Shown here piece after piece: positions 50,943 through 59,315 of a DNA stretch of 64,000 nucleotides (its first letter is position 1; every line of letters begins with the position of its first letter). Source of the DNA: Nitrospira_D sp035465795 (lineage in GTDB: Bacteria > Nitrospirota > Nitrospiria > Nitrospirales > Nitrospiraceae). The DNA is taken from the NCBI RefSeq assembly GCF_049546785.1, contig NZ_JBMWAN010000004.1, forward strand, positions 62,001-126,000, written 5' to 3'. A program made the translations under genes and the position numbers. Under the pieces are notes generated by a model that made no database searches, was not told the origin of the DNA, and saw only the letters and a program-made list of their open reading frames with translations.

Positions 50943-52472
50943 CTATCGTTCAAATCGGAACGGAATACGAAATCCGGTGATCTTGATGATATCGTCGGTT
51001 GCGTAGTCGTCGACCTTCGCCATCGACCCGTCGTTGCTGTGCTGAATCGAGAGATAGGCAGTTCTGCCATCCGCCGTAAACTTAAAGCCGGTCGGCTCCG
51101 CGGAGAAATCCTTGACCGAAAGAATCTTTACACAACCGTCGGTCTTGATATCGCGGTCGGTGCCATCCGGCAGGCAGGCAAAGATATCGCCGTTTGGATT
51201 ATCCTCGATGACGTAGTGATTGCCGGTCTTCGGTTGAAACGCGAAGTTGTCCGGCTGATTGAAATCGGCATCGCCCTCAACAAACCGATTTACGACAACG
51301 GTACGCTGGGTCGCGCTCCCTGTCAGAGGTGCGGAATCGACACCGCACAGGACTTCCCCATAGTTCCCTCCCTCAGCCAAGCCGGTATTCGTCCAGCAAA
51401 AGCGAATTCCCGGTCCCTGATACATTTCATCGACTTCGAGATCTTCCGGACGATAGAAACCGGTAGCGCCCAGGCTATTGGCATCCGTACGGGCGTTCGC
51501 CGCGCTCACATTGATCCAGGCACCATTGCCGATTTCGCACCCCTGCCCAAATTGCTGGGAGGAGCTCTGACAGGATACCTGCAACGCATAGACATTGCCG
51601 GCAACCAGCGGAGAATCGGCCAGCGAGGCGATTGGACCAGTGGCTGTTCTCGGGACAACAGGAACGAACTTAAACATAGCACCCCCATCGGCGTTGGCCG
51701 GGCTTCCGGGACGAAGCTCGTCCCCCGCATACACCACCCCTTCGGGCGTGATACCGATCCCTTCCCATGCCATCCTGGGTAATGCGGTCCGTTTAACAAT
51801 TGAGGTAGACGGCAGCCCGTTCTGGTCGACGATGCTGCCCAACGCACGGTCTGTAATCGTCTGGTTCGTCACGGCCAGTGGATTGATGATCTCATACGCA
51901 CCGCCGTCGCTGGCTTCTTCGGTCGCCAGGATCGTCTGCCAGGGTGTTCGGCGAATACCATCGCAGGACGAAGTCCCGCGGAGGATGGTCTCCACCGACC
52001 CGTCCGACAGCTTGATACGCTGCACGGCAGGATTGAACTTCCTCAGAAATCCACCGGGCAAGAAGGTTCCGAGATCTTGACGGCCCCCCTCAATGCAGAA
52101 AATGAGGTGGGACGGATTATCATCGCTCGGCCAGAACGCAAACATGTCGGCGGCATTCGCGGCATTGCGTGTGACATATTCCGCCCTGAGGCCTTCGGCG
52201 AGAAGCACCTGCTCCGAGGCTTGTTGCGCCGGCGTCCGGTAATTTCCAGTCGTCGGCGATGCAGATTCCTTGAGCGGCTTGCCGACGCCAAACCATGTCA
52301 GAGATGACCGCTCCATTCCCCGCTGGACAATCGTCCCGAAATCCAGTCCATCAAACCCGTCGAAATCACTCGCCTGAGTCGGCACCGCAGGTGCCGCCGC
52401 AATGGAAACCGCCAGGCCGACCTGCGCTACCGAAAGCCCCCATTTCGTCATCGACTTTCTGATTCGCGTCAT
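50943..52472 (-). CDS. phoX: PhoX-type alkaline phosphatase (DUF839)
   Basis: A 509-residue protein of the PhoX/DUF839 family of calcium-dependent phosphatases. Diagnostic are SSCDGIRRTPWQTILATEE (the C..G.TPWGT-...EE block with the Cys and Glu of the active site), YVIEDNPNGDIFACLPDG and GFKFTADGRTAYLSIQH. The signal peptide (cleavage near TQAS) is Sec-like; it lacks the twin-Arg motif common in PhoX. I set the ATG by GAGGAG; the GTG nine codons upstream is weaker. A phosphate-type operator lies about 300 bases upstream. Confidence 0.85.
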   Translation of the reverse strand: MTRIRKSMTKWGLSVAQVGLAVSIAAAPAVPTQASDFDGFDGLDFGTIVQRGMERSSLTWFGVGKPLKESASPTTGNYRTPAQQASEQVLLAEGLRAEYVTRNAANAADMFAFWPSDDNPSHLIFCIEGGRQDLGTFLPGGFLRKFNPAVQRIKLSDGSVETILRGTSSCDGIRRTPWQTILATEEASDGGAYEIINPLAVTNQTITDRALGSIVDQNGLPSTSIVKRTALPRMAWEGIGITPEGVVYAGDELRPGSPANADGGAMFKFVPVVPRTATGPIASLADSPLVAGNVYALQVSCQSSSQQFGQGCEIGNGAWINVSAANARTDANSLGATGFYRPEDLEVDEMYQGPGIRFCWTNTGLAEGGNYGEVLCGVDSAPLTGSATQRTVVVNRFVEGDADFNQPDNFAFQPKTGNHYVIEDNPNGDIFACLPDGTDRDIKTDGCVKILSVKDFSAEPTGFKFTADGRTAYLSIQHSNDGSMAKVDDYATDDIIKITGFRIPFRFER

Positions 52473-53001
52473 AAATGTCTCCTCGTTGGATTTCCTCACT
52501 GCCCCGGATGAGACCAGGAGCAGCGAGCCTGCTGTTACGAACCTTGTTCTCTCGAATTGACCGGATACACCTCATCCTAGCGGCTGTGCCATCGCGCCCT
52601 TCCGCCTGGTGCATGCGTGAACGGCCGCGAAACGGGTGGCTGCGTGTGCGATGCCGAGGTTCCGAAGCGGCATAAGAGAAGCTGCAGTCTTCTTTTGGCC
52701 GCCCCGTTTCTGCGTTCACACACGGCGGCACTCTCACAGAAGTCCGTTACGGATCGATCTGTCCATTCTCAACAACTCATAACGGGGGCGTTAAGAAATG
52801 ATGTCCGTCTGACAAGGGAAGAATCAGAAAAGAGGAAGGTTTAGATTCCGTGAAAAATGGTAAGATGAGGCCTCAAAGAAGGTTCGCATGACTGCTCCTA
52901 TATGACCATCGCCCCTCGTCGCCAAAGGAACCTGGCATGCGGTCTCGGTCCTTCCGGCCAGCGGATACTAAACAGACCTTTTGAGTGAAGGGAGACATGC
53001 A
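52473..53001. other. phoX / lipoprotein divergent intergenic region
   Basis: About 530 bases between divergent genes. It holds a CATAAC-GGGGGC-GTTAAG double half-site (listed separately) and a TTACGG near 52747. No gene is supported. Confidence 0.4.
52778..52795 (-). promoter_or_regulatory. Pho-box-like double half-site in the phoX upstream region
   Basis: Reading minus, CTTAAC-GCCCCC-GTTATG: half-sites 12 bases apart, as at other phosphate genes here. It is 306 bases from the phoX ATG and 207 bases from the opposite lipoprotein gene, so its target is uncertain. Confidence 0.4.
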
Positions 53002-53418
53002 ATGACCGTCACAAAAGCCCGATGGCCTTTCTCGCTCATTGTGTGCTGTATCGGAATTGGCTGCCTAATGGGGCTGTCGTCCTGCGCGACCGATGCCGAC
53101 CGGTCGTCCTGGATCCAGATCGGCGTGACGACAAAGGACGAGGTCATCGAACGATACGGCCAGCCGGACATGGTCCGCCTCTCATCGGAGGGCGAAACCG
53201 CGACCTATCGCCCGGTCGCCTCTCTGCCCGCCTCGCCTCCCCCGCCGGTAGCCCAAGTAGTTGAGGCCGGCCCGGAGGGCAAAATGACCTTCACATCCCG
53301 ACCCGTCATTCGGGGATTGGGCGCTCGACACGTCGCAGCAGGGACACAAGACCGCCCTGGCAGGGAGATCCGCATTCGTTACGACGCTCGCGGCATCGTA
53401 CAGGAAGTGCTCGACTGA
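53002..53418 (+). CDS. BamE/SmpA-like lipoprotein (paralog A)
   Basis: 138 residues, with AAGGGAG before the ATG. Lipobox LMGLSSC (Cys ~29) then SSWIQIGVTTKDEVIERYGQ, EGETATYRP and the end RIRYDARGIVQEVL. It is clearly homologous to the lipoprotein on the other side of mgsA (WIKVGETTREDVVKRYGQ, EGETAIYRA, QIRYNAQGIVQEII), an inverted duplicate flanking the methylglyoxal synthase gene. Outer-membrane lipoprotein; function unknown. Confidence 0.75.
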   Translation: MTVTKARWPFSLIVCCIGIGCLMGLSSCATDADRSSWIQIGVTTKDEVIERYGQPDMVRLSSEGETATYRPVASLPASPPPPVAQVVEAGPEGKMTFTSRPVIRGLGARHVAAGTQDRPGREIRIRYDARGIVQEVLD

Positions 53419-53448
53419 CGATCTCAATGAACTATCTGCCGGCAGCCG

Positions 53449-53919
53449 CTACGCCCCATCCATCCGAACAGGGCGATTACGATGCTCTTCATAATCCGGC
53501 ACCAGCCGCTCATACTCCTGCGGCATGAGCGAGGATGAGATGAGAAAATCTGCGGACGCCCGGTTGCAGGCGATCGGAATGTTCCAGACCACCGCAATAC
53601 GAAGCAGCGCCTTCACATCCGGATCGTGGGGGTGCGGCTCCAGCGGGTCCCAAAAGAAAATCAGGACGTCGACCGCGCCCTCGCTGATCTTCGCGCCGAT
53701 CTGCTGATCTCCTCCCAGGGGACCGCTTTGCAGCCGCGTCACAGGCAAACCGAGCTCCGTCTGGAGCAACTTGCCGGTCGTTCCGGTCGCAATGAGCTGG
53801 TGGCCGCCAAGGGCCTCGCGATTGTACTTGGCCCAGGCCAGCAAGTCCTGTTTCTTATTGTCGTGCGCCACGATCGCAATCGTTTTCTTGTCGGCCATCG
53901 TGACCGTGTTGTGTTGCAT
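53449..53919 (-). CDS. mgsA: Methylglyoxal synthase
   Basis: MgsA converts dihydroxyacetone phosphate to methylglyoxal and free phosphate. Motifs: TIAIVAHDNKKQDL, GPLGGDQQIGA (catalytic Asp71), WDPLEPHPHDPDVKALLRIA (His98) and ACNRASADFLISS. AAGGAGGAGG precedes the ATG. In E. coli the enzyme is inhibited by phosphate, so it is active when phosphate is low and returns phosphate from sugar phosphates; its place among the phosphate genes fits that. Confidence 0.95.
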   Translation of the reverse strand: MQHNTVTMADKKTIAIVAHDNKKQDLLAWAKYNREALGGHQLIATGTTGKLLQTELGLPVTRLQSGPLGGDQQIGAKISEGAVDVLIFFWDPLEPHPHDPDVKALLRIAVVWNIPIACNRASADFLISSSLMPQEYERLVPDYEEHRNRPVRMDGA

Positions 53920-54028
53920 GGGCGCCTCCTCCTTCACTCGCTTCCATTCTTTGCTCTACGAGACAAGTCGTACAGAGATGACAGGCAGGCGGATTCCGGC
54001 CTTCGATCAGCGATGGCTGAGGTGAACA

Positions 54029-54442
54029 CTATCGAATGATTTCCTGCACAATACCTTGCGCGTTGTAACGGATCTGCAGCTCCTGCTCAGGTCTTTCCTG
54101 CTGTCTGCCGTTTCCCGATCCATTGCGCATTCCCGGCTTGACCGGCTCCATCCTGGTGGTCGCCGTCCCGAAAGGGCCCGCTTGCACGGTCGGAATTTCC
54201 ATCGGGGGGGTGGATCCCCTCGAATCCCTTGCGCGATAGATGGCCGTTTCCCCCTCTTCGGAAGCCATGACAAGATCCGGCTGGCCGTATCGCTTGACCA
54301 CGTCTTCTCTCGTCGTTTCGCCGACCTTAATCCAATCCTGCGGCTCAGGAACTCCCGCACAAGCGCCGACAAGAACGAGCACAACTGCTGAGATCAGCAG
54401 GATGTGAATACGGGATAAGAGGTTGCTGCGGAACCGTTGCAT
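54029..54442 (-). CDS. BamE/SmpA-like lipoprotein (paralog B)
   Basis: The 137-residue protein starts at an ATG with AAAGGAG, has a lipobox VLVGAC (Cys ~28) and the family segment DWIKVGETTREDVVKRYGQP, EGETAIYR, RPEQELQIRYNAQGIVQEI. It is the inverted paralog of the lipoprotein upstream of mgsA, with a different Gly/Pro-rich insert. The two genes and mgsA are probably the product of one local duplication. Confidence 0.75.
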   Translation of the reverse strand: MQRFRSNLLSRIHILLISAVVLVLVGACAGVPEPQDWIKVGETTREDVVKRYGQPDLVMASEEGETAIYRARDSRGSTPPMEIPTVQAGPFGTATTRMEPVKPGMRNGSGNGRQQERPEQELQIRYNAQGIVQEIIR

Positions 54443-54716
54443 ACGGAGCTCCTTTCGAAAGACACATGCCTCAACCACGCTGGCCTTCGCTCTCAGCACC
54501 AGGCCCTAACGTGACGGATGACGTTCCTCACTGCCATCAGAATCGCCAGCTAACCCTCTGGCTCGTCTTCTCATACGACCATTTTATTATCGTCCAACAT
54601 CGCCGTTATACGTACACAATCGATCAATTGCTGTGGCCTTTCCCGTTCACTCTGAAAGCCTTTTTCCGGATCGGGCAAAGGTCGAGAGAATCCCTGAACC
54701 TCTCTTATCTACCGCC

Positions 54717-54851
54717 TTAGCAGGCGCCCCTCGGCCGGTCGCTCCAACGGCCCGGTTTCATGACTGTCCCGATGGCCAGGAGGCCGACGATGACCCCAAA
54801 CAGTACGAGTGAAAGAACGAGAACTCCCGCGCTCTTCATTCCAGCGATCAT
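54717..54851 (-). CDS. 44-residue single-helix membrane protein
   Basis: An ideal AAGGAGGT ribosome site lies before the ATG. The peptide MIAGMKSAGVLVLSLVLFGV continues to a single transmembrane helix and ends in a basic tail (KPGRWSDRPRGAC). It lies between the lipoprotein gene and a minus-strand gene of unknown function. No partner is known. Confidence 0.55.
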   Translation of the reverse strand: MIAGMKSAGVLVLSLVLFGVIVGLLAIGTVMKPGRWSDRPRGAC

Positions 54852-54908
54852 ACCGACCTCCTTCATTCAAGCCGCCGCATGTCCGTGCGTCCAACGGTTT
54901 TCTCCCTG

Positions 54909-55712
54909 CTATTCCAGGTACGCTTCCGGATCGATTCGCTCCTCATCGAGGGACCCTTCGTTGGGAATCGTCACGAGGTGCAGTCTGCCGCCGACCGCTC
55001 CGGGATCAATATGCACCATGTCTCCATGATCGATTGTCAACCTCACAGCCAGCTTGTAGAGCGACTTCGCCTCCTCGACCGTGAATGTCGACAGGAAACA
55101 CTGCTCCTCGGCACGCAGCCGGTTCGCCCGGGCCGCGTCGCGCACGTCGGAGCGCTGCTTCTCACGGCCGAACTGTGCGCTGCTGTCCAGCAACAACGAG
55201 GCAATGCCGTCTTCACCAAGGAACTTCGCCCCGCAGCCGTCCATGCTCAGCTTCCCGATACGTTCGGTAATGAGGCGCCACCGCCCTTTGCGCGTCTTTT
55301 CCCAACGGAGCTCCCGAACGGTCACCACGGGGGTGATTCCGTCGAATCCTGCCACTGCCACCGAGGCCACATGCTTGCTGACCGGAGGAGGCAGACTGGC
55401 GGCCTGCGGTGGGAACGGGCCGGTCCGCTCCCGATAGGTCTGTTCCAACCGCTGAATCAGCCGGTCCGCCTGCACCTCGAGATGAAGCGGCTTCTTCGAT
55501 CGCGCCAGTACGTGACACTGATCGTGGAACTGCCGGTACAGCGCACGGTCTTCACCGAACCATCCCTCGAACACCGCCACGCTTCGCTCACCGGGGATGC
55601 AATGCTTCTCTCCCCGCACAGGCCCGGGTACCCCCACCCCCCACAACACCGTGTCGGCGCCGATGACGATCCCGGCGGAGGTGAGAAAGATTCCGATCAA
55701 AGTTCCGAACAT
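54909..55712 (-). CDS. Conserved hypothetical protein, possibly Ntn-hydrolase-like
   Basis: The 267-residue protein starts MFGTLIGIFLTSAGIVIGAD. The SAGIVIGADTVLWG segment is reminiscent of proteasome-type Ntn-hydrolases (TT-GI---AD), followed by ELRWEKTRKGRWRLITERIG; a Thr or Ser lies before AGI, but no processed N-terminus is visible. The C-terminal half ends DPGAVGGRLHLVTIPNEG. No other family is recognised. Treat the Ntn suggestion as weak. It has no obvious Shine-Dalgarno. Confidence 0.6.
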   Translation of the reverse strand: MFGTLIGIFLTSAGIVIGADTVLWGVGVPGPVRGEKHCIPGERSVAVFEGWFGEDRALYRQFHDQCHVLARSKKPLHLEVQADRLIQRLEQTYRERTGPFPPQAASLPPPVSKHVASVAVAGFDGITPVVTVRELRWEKTRKGRWRLITERIGKLSMDGCGAKFLGEDGIASLLLDSSAQFGREKQRSDVRDAARANRLRAEEQCFLSTFTVEEAKSLYKLAVRLTIDHGDMVHIDPGAVGGRLHLVTIPNEGSLDEERIDPEAYLE

Positions 55713-55862
55713 ACTCCCTCTCTTCTACTCAAGGCTGATCACCGATGCGTTGCAGCTTTCTTAAGATCCGGTAAATCCGACGGGAAGAACATACACGCGC
55801 TTCCCACCGCGATAACTGCCGCTGCCACCTATTAGGACGCAGGCGGAAACTCCCGCGCACAA

Positions 55863-55879
55863 TTAACGGGCCTGTTACA
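55863..55879 (+). promoter_or_regulatory. Pho-box-like double half-site between divergent genes
   Basis: TTAAC-GGGCCT-GTTACA, the same as upstream of olsB except for the spacer. It lies in the ~250-base gap between the unknown minus-strand gene and the plus-strand lipoprotein, and could serve either. Confidence 0.45.
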
Positions 55880-55962
55880 CGAATCCCGATAGCCGCGTAA
55901 CAGCGTTTTTTCAATATACGTAGAACTGCGAGGACGACGACACCGGCCGCCTGATCCAGTTA

Positions 55963-56508
55963 ATGGGGTACAGCATGCACCAGAGATCGTTGGTCCTATC
56001 CATACTGTGCCTGATGCTCTCAGGGGCCCTGCTCACCTCTTGTGGCGACCTTCAAGCGCCCGGCGCCGGCTCACAAGGGTCGTCCGACTCACCTCCCTCC
56101 TTGTCACAGGCCCCGATGGAAGAAAACGGCGAAGCGGCCGGTCCGTCCGCTCCCGGGCCGTCCGGAGATACGACAGATCAGACTCATCTGCCGACGGATG
56201 ATGGAACCGGCCCGTATCCGGGAACGTCCCTTAACAACACTCAACCGCAATCGGAGGGAGCCGACAGCCGGCCCGTCACGAGGTCGATTGCGCTGACCTG
56301 GGACCCTGACCCCTCCGGCAATACGAACGGATACAGGGTCTACGTCAGAGGGGAATCCACCGGGGCCGACTATGCCTTTGATTCAGGACCAGACACACAC
56401 CTGCGCATGGCGTTACCGACCGGGGAGCGATACTCCTTCACCGTCATCGCCTATAATGCCGCCGGCGAAAGCCCTCCGTCCTCCACTCTGCAGTGTGATC
56501 TCTTTTGA
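55963..56508 (+). CDS. Lipoprotein with a fibronectin type III domain
   Basis: The product has a signal sequence with lipobox LLTSC (Cys ~27), a Pro/Ser/Gly/Asp-rich linker of about 75 residues, then one FN3 domain: SIALTWDPDPSGNTNGYRVY, YAFDSGPDTHLRMALPTGE and YSFTVIAYNAAGESPPS. FN3 modules mediate binding. A second ATG at 55975 is also possible. Surface or periplasmic; partner unknown. Confidence 0.75.
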   Translation: MGYSMHQRSLVLSILCLMLSGALLTSCGDLQAPGAGSQGSSDSPPSLSQAPMEENGEAAGPSAPGPSGDTTDQTHLPTDDGTGPYPGTSLNNTQPQSEGADSRPVTRSIALTWDPDPSGNTNGYRVYVRGESTGADYAFDSGPDTHLRMALPTGERYSFTVIAYNAAGESPPSSTLQCDLF

Positions 56509-56700
56509 TTCCGCTGAGCACATAGCGGCGCACGTCTATCGTTCATTTCAGGAGACGCTACGGCGCCGGCCGACACCGCTGCCCCGTGAAGTCTGGGGAC
56601 AGATTGACCTCTGAGGTCCGTTTCACACTCACGCTGTCATTTCGCCGCAACTACAACAGACACCCGGCACCATCCTCGAATCCGGGCAACTGTCCTGAAA

Positions 56701-56717
56701 TTTACCCGCCGGTAATG
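56701..56717 (+). promoter_or_regulatory. Pho-box-like half-sites upstream of the CBS gene
   Basis: TTTAC-CCGCCG-GTAATG, two TTTA/GTAA half-sites 11 bases apart, ~70-85 bases before the CBS gene ATG. It is the weakest of the series, listed for comparison. Confidence 0.35.
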
Positions 56718-56786
56718 CACATCTAACACAGGCGCAATGCCTGGTGGGTAGAATCCGATCAATACAATAATTACAAGGAGGAACAG

Positions 56787-57170
56787 ATGGTTACAGTCGG
56801 ACAATTGATGAAGAAAGACCTTGTCACCGTCGATGCAGGCACGTCGGTGGTGGACGCCGCCAGGCTGATGAAAACCTGGAACGTCGGGAGCGTGCTGATC
56901 GCCGAGAACGGACACGTCGTCGGCATCGTCACGGAATCCGATATCGTCAAGAAAGTCGTCGGCGCAGATCGGGGTCCGTACTTCGTCCCGGTCGAAGACA
57001 TCATGAGCAGCCCGATCGTCGGGATTGAGGAACGCCGCCCGCTGACCGAAGCGGCGGACCTCATGAACAAGCATCAGACGCGCCACTTGGGTGTGACCAA
57101 CGGCGGGGCGGTCGTCGGCATTCTTTCCGTCCGCGACCTGCTCCATCCCGTGTCTGTCGACGAATTCTAA
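56787..57170 (+). CDS. Paired CBS-domain protein
   Basis: The 127-residue protein consists of two CBS repeats: TVGQLMKKDLVTVDAGTSVV ... GIVTESDIVKKVVG and VEDIMSSPIVGIEERRPLTE ... GILSVRDLLHPV. CBS pairs bind adenosyl ligands (AMP/ATP) and sense energy status. AAGGAGG precedes the ATG. No effector domain is attached, so it acts through another protein; the target is unknown. Confidence 0.88.
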   Translation: MVTVGQLMKKDLVTVDAGTSVVDAARLMKTWNVGSVLIAENGHVVGIVTESDIVKKVVGADRGPYFVPVEDIMSSPIVGIEERRPLTEAADLMNKHQTRHLGVTNGGAVVGILSVRDLLHPVSVDEF

Positions 57171-57204
57171 CCGTTCGAGTCCTATTCCCATTTCCTGCTA
57201 CTTC

Positions 57205-57250
57205 CCCCTCTGCCGCACAGCATGCGGAAGGGCGGGGTGTTCCTTTTGGG
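57205..57250 (+). terminator. Probable terminator after the CBS gene
   Basis: An imperfect stem of CCCCCTCTGCCGC with GCGGAAGGGCGGGG around a 7-base loop, followed by TGTTCCTTTT. It ends 35-80 bases after the stop. Stem is GC-rich with two mismatches. Confidence 0.5.
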
Positions 57251-57292
57251 GGGGGGCCGTGGGCTGCAGAAACGGAGACAACGAAGACGTGG

Positions 57293-58000
57293 CTATGCCC
57301 GCAGCTTGTACCCGACTCCCCGTACCGTCACAATGAGCCGGGGATGCGTCGGATCAGCTTCGATTTTTTGGCGGAGAGAGTGGATATGAACGTCCAGCGC
57401 ATGCTCCTCAAGGGCATACCCCTCCCCCCAGACGCGATTCAGCATGTCCTGGCGGGAGAACACCCGGCTGGGAGCCTCGAGAAACTGTCGGAGGATTTGG
57501 AACTCTTTCGGCGTCAATTCGACATGGCGCCCGTCGATCGTCACTTCATGCCGGTCAAGATCCATTCGAAGATTGCCGGCGCCATAGTGAGTGGTGGATT
57601 CTTTGGGGAGATCGCGCCGCCGGAGAATGGCACGGACCCTGGCGAGTAATTCCCTTGGGTTCTGACTACACACCACCAGATCGATATCGTTGTTGTAATC
57701 GTCAATACACTCCTCATCGCTGCATGACCTGGTGCTTCCGTCCACAGCGATAATCGGCACGTGTTTTATGGCGCGAAACTGTCTGAGAGCGGCCGGTGTA
57801 CTGTGCCGACGATCGATGAGAATCAGCGCGGGAACGGCCGCCTTCGCCTCAGCATAGGCGGCGGGTTCGGCGGTGACCGCAATACTGCGATAGCCGTTCG
57901 ACTCAAACGTCTTCTTCAGGGATTGTGCGAGCGAATCCTCCTTCATGAATATGAGAATGGATTCGCAAACAGTGCTCATCGTCGTGATTGGCGTACTCAT
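57293..58000 (-). CDS. OmpR/PhoB-family regulator with degenerate receiver
   Basis: The C-terminal winged helix is intact (LTPKEFQILRQFLEAPSRVF, HALDVHIHSLRQKI, VRGVGYKL). In the receiver, the phosphoacceptor Asp is present in LILIDRRHS, but the acidic pocket is only KED and the conserved Lys of the KPF site is replaced (VCSQNPREL), so phosphorylation is doubtful. It may respond to another signal. It is divergent from pstS, with two Pho-box-like sites between them, and so may autoregulate or control pstS. Start codon uncertain (ATG 58000 or GTG 58012). Confidence 0.75.
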   Translation of the reverse strand: MSTPITTMSTVCESILIFMKEDSLAQSLKKTFESNGYRSIAVTAEPAAYAEAKAAVPALILIDRRHSTPAALRQFRAIKHVPIIAVDGSTRSCSDEECIDDYNNDIDLVVCSQNPRELLARVRAILRRRDLPKESTTHYGAGNLRMDLDRHEVTIDGRHVELTPKEFQILRQFLEAPSRVFSRQDMLNRVWGEGYALEEHALDVHIHSLRQKIEADPTHPRLIVTVRGVGYKLRA

Positions 58001-58046
58001 GGGTCGCCACACTACCCCGTAATGTAAACACCGCCGTTAGAACCAT

Positions 58047-58120
58047 GTTAACAGTCAGTAAATTTACTCTGGTAAAAACGACCGGGCCATTCAGCGAAAC
58101 CGAGTTAACGCCGAGTTAAC
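58047..58120. promoter_or_regulatory. Two Pho-box-like sites in the regulator/pstS gap
   Basis: GTTAACAGTCAGTAAAT (58047-58063) and GAGTTAACGCCGAGTTAAC (58102-58120) are each two half-sites 11 bases apart. The second is a near-perfect direct repeat of GAGTTAAC. They lie ~50 and ~85 bases from the two divergent genes and would suit bidirectional control by a PhoB-like protein. Confidence 0.6.
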
Positions 58121-58204
58121 AATTCATTGACCTGGCCGCAATCACGCTCCCGTACCGTAGAGCGGTTGTCAAATGGCATTCACCCCTTTTCGGAGAGGAC
58201 ACAT

Positions 58205-59263
58205 ATGCGGGACCGCGCTGGTATCGTCTCCTTCAGCCAAGTGGCCTTAAATCTGTTTGTCGGCGTGATCGCGCCCCTCTGGATTGGGTTAAGTCCCGCC
58301 GCAGGACAGGTCAGACCCGAGCTAGACCAGAAGATCGTCCCCTACCAGACTTCGGGAAGCCTGAGCGGGTCCTTGTCCATCTCGGGATCTGAAACCATGC
58401 GTCCGTTGACTGAATCCTGGGCTGCCGACCTGAGGCAGCTCTATCCCGGGCTCAAAATTTCCGTAACAAGCGAGGGATCCGAAGCGGGGCTCGCGAAACT
58501 CCTGGAAGGGAAGGCACAGATCGCGGCCATGTCCCGCCGGATCAACAAGGAGGAAATCGCCGAGTTCATTCGAGAGTTCGGGTACGAACCGACGGAGGTT
58601 CCGGTCGCCGTCGATGCGCTGGCGGTATTTGTGCACAAAGACAATGCCATCGAAGGGTTGACCCTGGCCGAAGTCGACGCGATATTCTCCAACGAGCGCC
58701 GGCGTGGACTCAAATATCCGCTGCTGATCTGGGGCGATCTGCTCCTGGATGGAGAATGGAAGGAGGCCCCGATCCATCTTTATGGAAGAAACGTCCAATC
58801 AGGAACCACCACCTTCTTTCGGGAGCACGTGCTGAACGGAGCGGCGTTGAAAAAGACCATGACACCGGCGCCCGGATCGGCCTCGGTCGTGATTGAATTG
58901 ATGAAGGACCGGTTCGGGATCGGATTCAGCGGCATCGGCTATCAGACGTCAGGCGTCAGGGCTGTTCCGCTGGCCTCGGTGCAGGGCGGACGCTACGTTG
59001 CGCCCAGCTTCCAGTCGGCCATGGACGGATCCTACCCCCTCAGACGCAACCTGTATCTCTACGTCAATAAGATCCCCAAGACGGTCGCCTCTCCCTCGCT
59101 GGTCGAATATGTGAAATTCGCCTTGAGCCAGCAAGGGCAGCAAACCGTCATTGCACAAGGCTACTACCCGCTCGCGACGGCGGAGTTAAACCGCCTGACG
59201 ATGATGTGGAACGCTCCGGTACGTGCGGCATCGGCGCAAGAATCGCCGAAACTTCGTGATTAG
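58205..59263 (+). CDS. pstS: Phosphate-binding periplasmic protein PstS
   Basis: The 352-residue protein has a signal sequence (~24-38), then the PstS-type fold: SGSLSISGSETMRPL, SEGSEAGLAKLLEGKAQIAA, DALAVFVHKDNAIEGLTLAE, IHLYGRNVQSGTTTFFREHV and GSASVVIELMKDRFGIGFSG. The phosphate-contact Ser/Arg/Gly/Thr positions are recognisable. GGAGAGG lies before the ATG, and the strong Pho-like repeat is upstream. No pstC/A/B or phoU follows in the window, so the transporter genes are elsewhere. Confidence 0.9.
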   Translation: MRDRAGIVSFSQVALNLFVGVIAPLWIGLSPAAGQVRPELDQKIVPYQTSGSLSGSLSISGSETMRPLTESWAADLRQLYPGLKISVTSEGSEAGLAKLLEGKAQIAAMSRRINKEEIAEFIREFGYEPTEVPVAVDALAVFVHKDNAIEGLTLAEVDAIFSNERRRGLKYPLLIWGDLLLDGEWKEAPIHLYGRNVQSGTTTFFREHVLNGAALKKTMTPAPGSASVVIELMKDRFGIGFSGIGYQTSGVRAVPLASVQGGRYVAPSFQSAMDGSYPLRRNLYLYVNKIPKTVASPSLVEYVKFALSQQGQQTVIAQGYYPLATAELNRLTMMWNAPVRAASAQESPKLRD

Positions 59264-59315
59264 CCCATATCGCTCCCGTCTTCTCACCCATTGCCTTGAG
59301 GGTGCAGACCCGGCT

